The notes: generated from the sequence alone by a model not told the origin. A DNA stretch of 64,000 bases from Leucogyrophana mollusca (GCA_021014945.1 MU266329.1:1-64000); one strand, 5' to 3'. Positions 1-11,480 are shown, counted from the stretch's first letter. Program-made: numbers and translations.

Positions 1-975
1 CAGCTCACGCGCGCCCGCGCTCCCCAAAGCGACACCCCGCCCCCGCACAGCACGGGCTGCACACGCACGTCCCCGCCGTTTCTGGGGCCGCTGCTGTGCT
101 TGCGCTCCTAGAACTGGTAGCACAGTGCAGAGGGGGAGTGGGTGAGGCGGGTGATGAGCGTCAGGATCGGTGGGGGCCTCGTGTCAGATTCTCAGTAGTC
201 AATAGTGTACCTTGCAATATTGTATTATAATTGTATCAGTCTCAATCTAAATACCTTGGTTCAAATCCCTTGCAATGCGACTGATCGAAATGGGACCGCT
301 ATGCTTGCGTTGCAACCCTAGGGATGGGTTTCAATTGTCTCCGCGAACTTGCAACGTCTTGCAACTGACCCGCAAGGGCGATACCATGGTTGGAACTGCA
401 TTCCAACTATAAGTGCCGAGGCCTGGGCCTTGGCCTTGGCACATGGTTGCAATGCCGTCGCAATCACCAAGGTCGGTTACAAGGGTGTTCCAAGGTTAGG
501 GTAAAATTAACTCTTCGGCCGCAAGGCACTTCCAATGCCGTCGGTGTATTTAGGCCTTACAATGACTCACAAGCCCTTCCAACCTAAAATAGAAATTTCC
601 GACAAAGCTCTCAGGATATCGTGGAACAATATCATGTTTGAGCATTATGTGTGCCTGACATGTCTGTAAATGGTAGGTCGTGGATGCCGCCCACCTTGCC
701 AATTTGACCCAGTCACTCGCCATATCCTCTCCACACAGGCGCGGATGCAAGGATCTGGTCGATGCGTTCACTGGATTCCCTCACCCAGCCTAAACGTGCG
801 ATAGAAGGGCACGTTTCGCTTGTACTGAGGTCTAATATTACTTAGTGTGTTGTTCTCCATGACACCATCAGTTTCTAACTGGGAAGACCGAGTGCACTGT
901 AGCTCATGTTCCAATCGTTACGAAAATCTTCCAGAATCCCCGCAACCACTCCCTAATATCTATGAAAAGACAACT
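1..975. other. Region without a supportable gene
   Basis: The first 180 bases are very GC-rich and open in several frames, but none gives a recognisable protein; they may be the edge of a gene lying outside the window. From about 200 to 600 the DNA carries repeated TTGCAA and TTCCAA words (annotated separately). The remainder, to the 3' end of the sugar transporter, shows only short unrelated open frames. Confidence 0.5.
212..545. repeat. Cluster of TTGCAA palindromes and related short repeats
   Basis: Six copies of the hexamer palindrome TTGCAA begin at 212, 270, 310, 349, 359 and 447. A perfect 7-bp inverted repeat, GTTGGAA-CTGCA-TTCCAAC, sits near 390-408. The word CAATGCCGTCG recurs near 450 and 534. 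This looks like a decayed short-unit repeat or a protein-binding cluster; nothing in the sequence tells these apart. Confidence 0.45.
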
Positions 976-2628
976 CTACACAGTTCCAACTGCACGGGCT
1001 AGCATGATAGGCCTAAGCTCGAACAAACCTTCGATTTCCTCTAAGCTCTTCCCCTTCGTTTCCGGCATGAAGAAGCAGCACATAGCAACCGTGAAGAGCG
1101 TGGCCGAACTGAAAAAGAAGTACGGGCCGCTGGGTGAAGCGCGTAGGAATAGTGGCGCCGTGAGGGCGACAGTGAAATTCACGAGCCAGTTTGCAAGCTA
1201 TTTGTATGTCAGAATAAAGACGTCCCACTCGATTCAGCGTTATAATCACCTGCTGAATTGCACATCCCTTTGCCCGAAGGCGCGTTGGTAAGATTTCGCA
1301 GGCGTATATTTTCACAACCTAGTAGTTCACCAGTACTTCAGTGTTCACCAGACGACAATGAGAATGCCAACTTACCACAGCCCACGACCAAGCAAAATTA
1401 GCCACAAACATGTAGATCAATATAATGACGGCCCATTGTGGACCTTTACCTCCGCCGAGATATACCTGTCCATCCGCTTTCCCGCCATGGATTGCGTAAA
1501 GAGCCCCTATTGCCATGAAACATGCGACGATAGCGAGCCCCCCGCCTATGACAGGAAACTTCCTGCCCCATTTGTCAACCCAAATCTGTGCTGGGATCGT
1601 AAATACGATGTTGATGATTCCAGACACCCCGGATGCGAGGAAAGCAGCACGTTGGGATGTGAACCCTGCCTGTGTGAAGAGGATAGGAGCATAGTATAGG
1701 ACCGCGTCGATCTGTGAGATATGAATACTGAGCACCGCTAGGCAAACCAGAAGGGCAAACATACACCGCATAGCATTTCGAACGCCATAAGGAAGATACC
1801 CAGAAGACTACGCTTGATGTAGCGTCTCTCAAACAATTCAGTATATGAAGCCCGATCTTCGTTCCGTGTTTCGTCGACATTGCCACGGATGCCTTGCAGT
1901 TCCTCCTCGACACGGTAGCTTTCGTGAAAATGTCCCAAGACCATCCTTGCTTCTTCTATCCGTCCTCTTTCTACGAGCCATCGTGGAGAAAAGGGCATGA
2001 AAACCATGCCAGAAGCTAAGAGCGCGGCCGCGCATGCCTGGACGATGAAAGGAATCCTCCAGGCTAAGCTGCTATCGATTCGCGAGGTGGCATAGGAGAT
2101 AAAGTAGCCCGCAGCTATGCCGATTGTTATCAGAAGCTGCAGCATGCACGCGACTGTCCCCCGGATTTCCTGCGGCGCGATCTCGCAGAGGTAGATGGTT
2201 ACGACTGAGATACTCTGACCCTGACCGATACCAGTGATGAGACGAGCACAAAAGAGTGCCGCGAAGTTTTGAGCGGAGGCAGATATAACAGTGCCGAGAA
2301 GAGCAATCAAAGCTCCAGTAAGGATCCCATACTTTCGGGATATGCGGTCTGACACGTAGCCACTGCATAACGAGGACAGCGAGGCGGAAAGCAGGATGGA
2401 TGAGACATATATCCCAAGCTTGCCCGACGGGAGGTGGCCAATGGAGTCGCCAAACTGTGTCATCTGTGTGACTGGGCCAATTGAACCTGGTAGACAGCTT
2501 CAGCCGATACAAGGTGCAGGCCCTTGGATCCAATAAGGTGACTGACCTGTATCGAGCCCATAGAGGAGACCAGCGAGAGAAGTATGAAGGGCAATCAGAT
2601 ATATCTTGGTGGTCATGGATCCTGGCAT
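976..2628 (-). CDS. MFS sugar transporter
   Basis: Predicted 12-helix plasma-membrane sugar/H+ symporter of the major facilitator superfamily. Five exons (2547-2628, 1765-2486, 1376-1711, 1250-1318, 976-1197) join in frame to 476 residues, close to the usual 480-540. The start is the ATG at 2628; exon 1 carries GLLYGLDTG, the fungal equivalent of the helix 1 signature. Later come the SDRISRKYG loop, the R-x-G-x-G-Q-G segment after helix 4, a changed helix 7 motif (MLCGIDAVLYYAPILF), the DKWGRK loop, a changed PTRLRAKG segment, and PETKGKSLEEIE near the C-terminus. All splice sites are GT-AG. The substrate (hexose, quinate or lactose-like) cannot be told from sequence. The usual W-x-P-V-P-W before PTRLRAKG is WAVVKIYAC, so this copy may be divergent in function. 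Confidence 0.88.
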
Positions 2629-5165
2629 GTTCAAGTTCCCTTCGAGTCAGTTCGAGTCATCGTGGCAGGCTGGGCATTGAGTACTGGGCTGCTCGCGTTT
2701 TCGGTCAGCATACGCCGAAAAGAAGGCCATATACCCTCGTGTATGATTGAAAAAGTGATCATGGGGTTCGCAAAATCGGACCTGTGTAAATGAAAATTAA
2801 ATACAGACGTTACCGAGACTGCAAGCCTAGGACATGAATCAATGATCCTGGCAGGACAGTCAAACACCTTACCTAATAGTAAATGCTCGATGAGTGGTCC
2901 TGCTCAACTGTCATCATGCATCATGTCATCCGGTTCGGGTTAAATCCGAACGTCGTAAGTTGGACGTTGAACGGCCATCTACTCACCATTCCTCTGGGGT
3001 TCTTCGCGTGCGACAGAAAGTCCAGACAGAACCCTGGTCGCCCTTTTCAGGACCTGTGGGCCCGCGGTTGAAGGTGTTGCGCTGATGCCCGCTGGTTTGG
3101 GTGCCAACCCACCGATTTGTATTTCTGGAAGCTTGAGCTGAAAAGGAGAAATCGGTGTGTAATTTGAGTTTTGAGGAGTGCCTCTCATGCCTTCATGCGA
3201 TAACAACAATCTATAGCATCGCGAAGGATTGGTCGATATTCTGAAAATATGTTCGTGTAATCATCAGCACCGAAAGGTCCTCAAGCCCGTGTTGTATCCC
3301 ATGCCCATTCGTACCTGCCAACCACGTTAAGCACCTCTTTTCCTATATCCCCGTAAGCTTTGCTAGAATACCAATAGCCCTTCCGCTCCTTCATGTTCAA
3401 GTTGGACCCGCATCGGTATCCCTTGATAACCAAGGCACTGGCCAGCTCAATTTCGGAGCCTTAGCCGCCCTCTCCCTCGCTGTCGCCACCTGTACTACAG
3501 CCTTTGTAAACGACGAAGGTGCGTCGCTTGAGCTATCAGGCCTCTTCTTGGCTTTCTCTCGACGCCGCAAACCGGCTCTCTTCCTGCGCAATTTTTCTGG
3601 CCCACTCTGCTATCGGTGCAATGTCAATTGGCATATGCTCGACCCCGGCTCCGGCAGCTCGATCTCAACGAAGATGGCTCTGATTGGCAAATCCCATCAA
3701 ATGTTACCCTCAGGGGCGTGTCGTCACCGTGATAAAGGTGTCCATGGGTCGGACCTTCAGAGTCCATGGTTCGACGCGGAGAAGATCAAATAATTCTTTC
3801 AGGACGCACCTAGAGATGTCAAATTGCTACGTCACATCGACTGCCTGTACGTCGTGGACTCAAAGACAAAGGTATCTTAATCATGGCGGCCGCATCTTTT
3901 CCCTCCAATCTCTTGCCTAATAGACGAAATATTTGCTTGGCATTCCAACTGTCTCTGTGATGAGTAAGTAGTAGTCTACATTCGAGAGGCGGAAAGCAAC
4001 CGTTCCGCAAGTGGAGATCTTGGGGATGCCACTCGACTTGATGCCGATTTCAATGAATTGATTGTTCCTAGTACTAAGTAGTATCGTGCGTCGTCCGTGC
4101 CCTGAAAAGTATTAGGGCTGTCACTACCCCTCTCGGATCACAGACAATCAGTGCCCGCCAGGTGAACTGTCAGACTCGCTGTCTGTAGACCAGAGTCCTG
4201 ACACCATCATGTGAGGAAAAGTGATAGGCCCAGCAACGGCGGCGCCCTGCTTCCTCAGGGTAGTCCCGTTTTGCTTACGGGTAGCTTTTGCTTTTGCGTC
4301 TTTCTCTGCCAATTTCTTGAGGTGTGCTGCGTGACCAAGTGGGCCGCCATGCAAACGATACGCTAGGGCTCGTACTCTTGCAGTGTTGAAGAGTTTCATG
4401 GGACTTCTGCATGGAAAGTCAGCTCCGTTGATTCAAAGTGACACGCCGAAAACTAACCCACTACGCCGATGTGGGTTAGGCTTGACGGTGTACGGAAGCC
4501 TCATCTGTTGGCGAACGTAAGATGGCTGGTGCGTCAGTATAGAATGAAATCAGGACGGACAAGTTCTTTTTCTGTGACCTGGTGATATCGTCAACACGAT
4601 ATATCCTAGACGAGATTGTATATCGACTTGCCTTGTATGTTTTGCGAGCATCAGTCTATACAAGGCACGAAATCTCAGAGTCCCGGAGGATTTATGTACT
4701 CGGACATTGACTCACCGCTGGCAATTTGGTATCGTCTACGATTGTCACCACCTAGACTCTGAGTTGGTAATGGAAGCATAAAGCAGCACAGAAATAACAA
4801 ACGCGATCTTTGTAAGTGTTGCACGATGCATCACTGAGCGATGCCATTGGCGATCCTCCGACAGGAGAGGCGGTTGAGAATATGTGGCGAATCACAGGAC
4901 CTATTGGTCGCGAGAAGTAGTGTAAATCGTGGAGGCCCTAGCGAAGACAGTGGTTGAGATTGCTAAATGTACAATATACGATAGAACCCCCATGCCTTCC
5001 AGATTTGGGGCGTAAACGCAGCTCTGATTTGGCGGCAGGTCCCAGATAGGGCCAAATAATCTTGCATCTGCGTTGCGGGAGATTGATTGATGTTTCGTCG
5101 CTGGTGTGCTACACTCGCTCACAACTAAGCCGCTGTCCGAACCAAATATCTAGGTAAATGACCTC
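2629..5165. other. Gene-poor stretch with unassigned coding-like fragments
   Basis: No gene can be supported. Around 3397-3680 both strands are open for short spans and the composition looks coding-like; the minus strand reads MPIDIAPIAEWARKIAQEES and stops after about 30 residues. A minus-strand open frame at 4148-4399 is rich in Lys, Arg and Ala. These may be remnants of the F-box-like gene to the right or of another decayed gene. I recognise no family. Confidence 0.4.
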
Positions 5166-5582
5166 CTAAATGGGCGAACCGTCTCGATAGAAGAGAATTA
5201 CACTCACCTTGTCCCATATTTCGACTGGCATCTCCATCAAGGGCGATCTGCTGGATTCCCATCGAGGAATATCTGTCCACTCCGAAACCTTCGTGATAGC
5301 GGCCTTCTTCTGTTTTTTCGCGGGAACGGAAGGACCAGCCTCCGAGTCTGGAGTTTCAGCAACCAGAGGCTGAGCTTTACGTTTCCGAAGAGAACTTTTA
5401 GGCTTGAATGTATCATCAGGATCTGGCTCTGGATTTTCGGCGAACCGTGTTCCAGTATTTACCCACACTAAACTGAGAGGTTTTGCAGGTTCAGTGTGCG
5501 TTAGCATGACCTTTGCGATAACGATCGTTGAGAGACAAAGAGGGTTGCTTGCCAGTGCTTGCCCCTGGCTGACATTGGCCAT
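4901..5582 (-). pseudogene. F-box protein fragment, probably broken
   Basis: The first frame (5166-5582) has a low-complexity charged N-terminus with a nuclear-type basic patch (KKQKK). It ends with SPLMEMPVEIWDKV, the first half of an F-box as found in the expanded basidiomycete F-box families that recruit SCF ubiquitin ligase substrates. A donor-like GTGAGT follows at once. The expected second half of the F-box cannot be found downstream in a single frame. A weak match to the region after the box (DLPPNQS near 5040) lies in the 4901-5122 frame. A degraded gene is the simplest reading; a strongly diverged functional gene with unseen introns is possible. Confidence 0.4.
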
Positions 5583-6011
5583 ATGACATAGTGGCGCGGA
5601 GTTTGAAATTCGAAGTTCCTGTCAAGCGCGCGCTGTGGTGAGTCCAAGGCAGCAGATACTCTTACATTTCACGTAGCCCACCCATGGTGTTTACGAGAGA
5701 ACGCGTGCGCAGACATGCAATTCCCCTGTTATTCATGTTAATTTGATCTACGCAGGTGGTCAAGTTATGTTAGTGGTCCGTAATACGGAAAACCAAAGGC
5801 CACAATAGCATGGTTTTGAACGGTGAAAAAGGTATGGATAATGGAGTGTATGGTATCGTGGTGAGGACCTTGATGCGAGTAACCATGCGGGATATTATGC
5901 AATCCTTCTTAATCATAGGTGTAGATGTGTCCGTGTATTATTTGCAGAGTGGGTCGCCTGGGCAGAGGGTAGCAGGTCGTCCACGGAAAGGGGGGGGAGT
6001 GGCTGGCGAGA
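5583..6011. other. Intergenic, nothing recognised
   Basis: Between the F-box fragment and the 3' end of the PP2C gene. Contains only short open frames and a G-run near 5990. No regulatory element is recognised. Confidence 0.5.
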
Positions 6012-7759
6012 CTATATCGTCTCACGGACGAGAGCCATGACTACCGTTACGCTAGAGGGAAGTGAATGAGAGAATCCCCTGTGAACGTGTAGAAACCCTT
6101 ACTCGTCAACTTTCTGAACGTTATCATAGAACAGGTGGCTATTAGCGTTCCATGGTAGAGCATATTATATTTTACACTCACCCCGCCCCGGTAGTACATC
6201 CCCTCTCGCGCAGCATCTTCTGCAGGTTGCAATCTCGTTAATACGCGTCCGACAGGCGCAAAAAGACACTTACTTTCGAATGGACTAACTTTCTTTCGGT
6301 CACGCATACACGACTGAGCGTACTGTACAATGCGGTCCGCCATTGTCTGCACCTGCTGGTCCTCCGAACCTCCGGATCGTGCGACGAGCGAGCAGATGGC
6401 GACGAGGTCCGATGGAAATACGTTGTCCGAGAGTCCGTCCGTCTACGTCCAGAAGAGATGTTCACATGCAAAAGGTATGGAGTCATTGCAGTGACGTACA
6501 TAAGCAATGACAATGTCGCCGTCCCGGACCTTTGTCTCGTATACCGCCGCTTCGCTCGGGTAATCTATGTATGACCTGTTGTATTTTCTTGTGTTCGAGG
6601 GAAGCTTCGTGAGCTGCCTACGGAGTAGTGTCAGGAGCTCTGATGATAAGGTATTCCATCTTGCAATAGAGCAGGAAACTCATGTTGGTAGGCTTACTTT
6701 GGGCAATTGAAAAAATGAGTCTGCACTGGTGCTTTGTAGATGATCGATGAGGAACGAATTATCAGGAAGCCACTGTCGCCCAGGCTGCACAGAATGGTCT
6801 GCGTTGAGCTAACCAGGTAAAGAAACCGTACTTACTTCGCTGAGCGCAGGATCCCCGAAGATGAATTTAAGTGCACCAAGCAGGCCGTACTTGATCCTAC
6901 AGAGGGACATCCGGTTGAAACTGTTGTCTAGAAGACTTCATTCACGGACCAGTATAGGCGCTCACCTGCTTCTACGAGGCGTTCCCGCAGGACGCCGTGA
7001 TACGCTAGCTCGAGGCACTCGAATGGTGTCATTTCCCATCCTTCCACCTTTTCGCGGACCTCGTATTCCTGCGTCGGATCGATTTCAGGTTCACCGGCCC
7101 AAGAGGTTTGCGAGTACCGATGGGCATGGTACATGAGTGTTTGGGCGAAAAGTGAAGGATCGACCCCAGAGTCTATCCATCCGCCCACGCCATCCGCAAC
7201 GCCAAATGCAATACCCTTTGTGTGGGGGAGGATAGAAGGTCATGTGGGGGGAAAGAGGAGTAAAAGTTGGCGCTGGGTTGAGATGTGACGTAGAGGTAAT
7301 CTCACCCACCGAATTATTGCGCATCTGTCGTGTTCATCACAAAAGGAGATTGAAGACAACCATGAGAAGACCATATGACTCCCCATCGAAAAACAATAAA
7401 GTAAAACGTACGTCCGCAATGTAAAAGAAGTCCTCTCCAGCGTCCTTTCCATGACTAAGTGCGTGCTTGGGCCGAGCTAGCATTTCATCCCTCCATCGCC
7501 CTACGGGGCTTTCGGCAGTGAACGGCGGATGATTCAACGGCACAACTTTAGGATCTGGGGGCTTTCCAGCCCAGCTAGCGCCAATGTGAAATTTGTACGG
7601 TCGTGATAAAGACTCAGAAGATATGTTCCTCGATGTCGATGTAAGGCTCTGGGACATTAATGGATACGCGCGCTGATATGCGGTGGGCAGAAATCGCCTG
7701 CTCTTGCGGGAAACCAGGCGAGACATTGGGGAACTAACCAAGGCGCGAAAGGGAATCAT
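6012..7759 (-). CDS. PTC7-type PP2C phosphatase (mitochondrial)
   Basis: Mn/Mg-dependent Ser/Thr phosphatase of the PPM family, most like yeast Ptc7, which acts in mitochondria (coenzyme Q regulation in yeast). The start at 7759 gives a basic, Ser/Arg-rich presequence. Metal-site motifs are present in order: GEDFFYIAD, GVADGVGGW, GSSTACLV, NLGDSGFLI, YTDGLSDNVF and, at the end, KVDDVTVV. Intron-rich: the two junctions around the 15-nt exon 7310-7324 (MRNNS) keep the frame between GEDFFYIAD and GIAFGVADG. An 11-nt exon at 6103-6113 encodes KVD plus two bases of the next D; the last exon is 6012-6051. The two micro-exons complete conserved motifs, so I consider them real. Alternative splicing of yeast PTC7 is known, but nothing here shows it. 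Confidence 0.88.
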
Positions 7760-8169
7760 GACAAGATGAATCTCTGGAACGAAGGCGTTACAAATTACAT
7801 GTACGGGATTTGCCCCGAGCTGCAACTCCAGCATTAATTTTCGAACCACGTGACAGACACAACGCGACGCGATGCCTATATTATTATTAATAACCCCTTC
7901 AATGTCATTGAAACTTGAAGATTGATTGAAGACATTAGTGTTGGAATTTCTCGATTAGTACGAACGATCGAGCACATCGTATGCCCCACATCCCGTTCCC
8001 TCCCGCGCTCCGAATTTTTATCTGACTCATTGTGACTCGATTACAGTATTATATAGGTCACTTAGTATCTACTTTAGCTCCCCGTCGCGTTTGTAACGGA
8101 TCCAACGTTCTTACCAAATTCTCGTGTGAGTTGGACACTCGGAATTCTAACAATTAGTAAGGATAATTC
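7760..8169. other. Upstream region of the PP2C gene
   Basis: About 400 bp of AT-richer DNA with no supportable gene. It holds the presumed PP2C promoter; no clear TATA box or known operator was identified. Confidence 0.5.
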
Positions 8170-8520
8170 AAAGCTTGCACTCAATATAACTCTCAATAAC
8201 ACTGGTGGGAGTCGAGGGGTATTCTTTCAACAGTCGGGATCACCTCCCCACCAACAACGAAGTGGCTGGAGCAGCAGTTTTCCGAGACTGCAAGAGTCAG
8301 GTGGGTCATACGTCAGTGAGCGACATTGATAAAACTTTCACCCGTCCATCATTTCTCCTCTTCAGCACAACATCCCTAATTTCCATCTCCCGTTTGAAAT
8401 CAGGCGTCGTGAGTTTGCCATAGAACTTACGTGCACCAGCACTGTCAGCTGTGCTCTGAGAACTAGTGATTCAGTGAGTAGCTTGCCCATAAGCTTATCC
8501 CTCTTCCAGTACTTTCTCCC
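8170..8520 (-). pseudogene. Decayed C-terminal fragment of dipeptidyl peptidase III
   Basis: Aligns by eye along its length with the 3' end of the intact DPP III gene at 11481-11830, in the same orientation. The conceptual minus-strand reading contains KLMGKLL, then TADSAGARKFYGKLTTP, then EIRDVVLK, which parallel [27 protein letters not shown] and [10 protein letters not shown]. The tail (8172-8290) keeps recognisable pieces of the sequence around the real stop region. It also keeps an intron at the same place as the parent, so it is a DNA-level copy, not a retrocopy. Frame breaks and loss of the catalytic region make it non-functional. The DNA at 8520-8905 is open on the minus strand but does not obviously continue the match. 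Confidence 0.75.
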
Positions 8521-9914
8521 AATCAAGCTGCTGATGAAATCAGCCTGAAGTGCTTGGCATACTTTTACTGATGACGGTCCTAGATATCGATCTGGGGAGC
8601 TAGTTTCTTTGATGTTCAGAGCGTCTCCGAACTGGAACTGGCGAAGACAACGGAGAACTCTGGGCGCATTGGCAATGATTGACGTTAGATCCTCACCAAT
8701 GCGCTTTCTGTCTGGATCAACAAGGTATGGCAGGTGAGGCTCCTCGCGACATTTGAAACCGTGGAGAAAGGAAGCGTAGCAAAGACTCGCTCCATTCAAG
8801 AAATTTATAGTCAATTACTAAATCAAGTGTGCCGCTTATGGGATGGGATGCGCAACCAAATTTTGTCTTCTGCATTTCGCGCAGAATTTTGCCTGACTCA
8901 GTCATCGCAGGCCTTCGCTAGTTGAAGGTTAACCCCGACCTTCTCCCATCCTTCTCTGGGATTACCGCGTTATTCTGAGCTGTACTGGCCTCCGAGACTG
9001 ATGGGCACTCACGAACTTGCCCAGTAGAACATGAGCCTGAGCCTGAGCCTGGGCTGAATGGAATACCTGTAGCTACCTGTAGACTTTCAAGTTTTCGTTC
9101 GTTGTGTTGCCCGTCGCGGTTAGGCGGGGCCGCCTCATTCGCGGTGAATGCGGCTCACGTCTCTGTCCAAGGTTAGTGGCATATTTGCGGTGTCTTCTAT
9201 TTGGATCCAATGCGCTACTACCACAGATGTCCCCCAAGTTAGTGCGATGGGAGATATCGCCTGTCTATACTATCAAATGAAGGCATGCAACCAAGGATGG
9301 TGCACAAGTAATTGGAGGGCTCCGAAAGTTCCTCTCGAAACGGAAGGTAGGGGAATAATGATGTCCACAAGCGCGCCCGAACTTCCGCTCTTACACAGGT
9401 ATACGAAATGGTTTCGAAGGACCCGTTGAAGACGTAAGGTGGGGGTAATGATCGAGTCCGGACATGTGCTAAACTTCCAATCTCCACGTCATGGATTTGA
9501 TCGCGGAAATCATCATGCGCACCAACGGCAACTCTGAGTGTGGAAGCTGGCTCCGGTCCTGATCGCGTCCGAAATTGCGCCTCAAATTACAATCCTACTG
9601 ATGGAAGTAAATGAAAAGGTTTCGGGGCGGCTGAAGGTGGGGCAAGTCAGGTCCTGATCAGTCCAAACTTGGGCCGGCTTCCAATCTTCACGTCTAGTCT
9701 TCCAATCTTCCCGTCGTAAATTTTATTATTCGCGTGCGTACCAACAGCACTTATGCGCCAGCAGGCCTCCAAACATGGTATTATTCTTTGGATAAAGAGG
9801 TGCCCTTTCTTTCGTTGAGCCCCATTGCCCAATCCCACCTTCCCTGTGAGCGCTAGCTACTACCTCGCTTTGCCGATCCCATTTGCTAACATCGTATTCA
9901 CCAGTTCGATCAAC
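8521..9914. other. Non-coding region upstream of the PsiD-like decarboxylase
   Basis: Contains unassigned minus-strand open frames (8560-8905), a short GAGCCT repeat near 9030, an inverted repeat AGGCGG-GG-CCGCCT near 9123, and repeated CTTCCAATC elements at 9474-9715 (annotated separately). No gene is supported. Confidence 0.45.
9474..9715 (+). repeat. Three copies of CTTCCAATCTYCACGTC upstream of the decarboxylase
   Basis: A 17-bp element occurs at 9474-9490, 9678-9694 and 9699-9715 with one or two changes (TCC/TTC, CAC/CCC). Copies 1 and 3 are each followed by a similar segment (GCGCACCAACGGCA and GCGTACCAACAGCA), so a longer block of roughly 100 bp seems to have been duplicated. The last copy is 200 bp before the decarboxylase ATG. 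It could be a regulatory element or plain duplication. Confidence 0.55.
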
Positions 9915-11235
9915 ATGGCAACTCTGATTCATCATCGAGTTGGCGGATGGCTGCCTAAGGACCACAGAGTCCTTGAAGCTTGGCTTACCAAGAAGATCAA
10001 TCTGGTTGAAGACGAATCACGGCGTTTCAAACCTCTTGCTCCTGTCATCCAGGAATTCAAAACACTTATTGAAGATGATCCCGAGATCTACAGGTGTTTC
10101 CACCAAATGTTCGAGCAGGTACCAGCCAAGCCACCGTACAACAACGATCCGACAGGGCAGCCACAGGTACGATACACCGAGTCACTTCCTTCAGTATTTG
10201 CATCTCATTTCTAATTTGTTGTAGGTTCGCGACTATAAATTGATGTTGAGATTGTTCGACCACATCATTTCCGAAGCGCCTGAATACGAACAAAATGACT
10301 TGGTCGGCTTCCCTATCAATGCCATCCTCGACTGGCCAATGGGTACGCCTGCGGGCTACACTGCGTTCGTTAATGCCAAGGTCAACGATCAGTTCCATAA
10401 GATGTTCAATGTCTGGGCATCTTTCCTCACGTCGTCTGCCTCGCGCTACGTGCTCTCCACCGGAGACAATGGATGGTTCGGTGCTGCTGCGAGTCAAGCC
10501 ATGCCAGATTTCGTCCAGACCTTTGTCTGTGACCCAAGCCAGAAATTCCATGGTTTTACCTCCTGGGACAACTTCTTCACCAGAATCTTCCGAGAGGGTG
10601 TACGTCCAGTCACATTTCCCGACAACGACTCTATCGTGAATAGCGCCTGCGAATCAACCGTCTACCGCATTGCACACAACGTGAAAGCTCGTGATTCCTT
10701 TTGGCTCAAGGGAGAACCGTACTCCCTTGACCACATGCTCGGGAACGACCCCCTTGCTCCGCAGTTCGTTGGCGGGACAGTCTACCAGGCCTTCCTCAGC
10801 GCCCTTAACTACCACCGCTGGCATAGTCCCATCAACGGTACAGTCGTTAAAACAGTTCAGATTCAAGGCACCTACTACGCAGAGTCCCCCGCTATGGGAT
10901 TCACAAACCCAGACGGGCCAGACCCCTCTGGCCCAAACCGCTCGCAAGCCTTCATTACTTCGCTGGCGGCTCGCGCGTTGATCTTCATCGAAGCCGATAA
11001 CCGCAACATCGGCTTGATGTGCTTCATGGCCGTGGGGATGGCGGAGGTATCAACGTGCGAGACTACCGTTAAGCCAGGAGACGTGGTCAAGAAAGGCGAT
11101 CAGATCGGGATGTTCCACTTTGGCGGGTCTACACACTGCCTCATCTTCCGGCCTCAGACGAAGATTGAATTTGCGGACTGTCCCGTTGGAACTAGCGTTC
11201 AGCTCAATGCCGCGATCGCGACTGTTGCTGATTGA
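9915..11235 (+). CDS. Pyruvoyl-dependent decarboxylase, PSDC/PsiD type
   Basis: Two exons (9915-10166, 10225-11235) give 420 residues. An N-terminal PSDC domain (IQEFKTLIEDDPEIY, about residues 44-58) precedes a phosphatidylserine decarboxylase-fold catalytic domain with YHRWHSPINGTV, FIEADN, GMAEVSTCE and, near the C-terminus, HFGGSTHCLIF. In this superfamily the proenzyme cuts itself before the Ser of G-S-T/S and that Ser becomes the pyruvoyl group; here the site reads GGST. Length, PSDC domain and motif order match the soluble fungal family that includes the tryptophan decarboxylase PsiD, not the membrane enzymes that make phosphatidylethanolamine. There is no signal peptide or membrane segment. 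The substrate is unknown; an aromatic amino acid is plausible but inferred. An alternative upstream ATG (9825) would add an unsupported 30-residue hydrophobic leader. Confidence 0.85.
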
Positions 11236-11480
11236 GTCTGGTTCACAAGGACAACGCCATGTAAATTGTATGATTACAAGTCTCGCCCATTGGGACGTTG
11301 AAGTTGAATATTAAACTATGCCCTGTACTGACTATAGGACTTGAAGTGTACTTGTACTAGCTACGACGATATCGATTTGCCAATGAATAGTTTCGATTCT
11401 CCCGATAGCACCCGCATAGTATCTTACATGCTATATTATGGCCTGCGTACTTTGCTAACGCCCCTTTAATGCAAAGTCTC

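Noticed and set aside
255..275. GGTTCAAATCC, a match to a tRNA gene B box
   Set aside because: The flanking bases do not form a T-stem or acceptor stem, and no A box lies at the right distance. No tRNA gene was found in the window.
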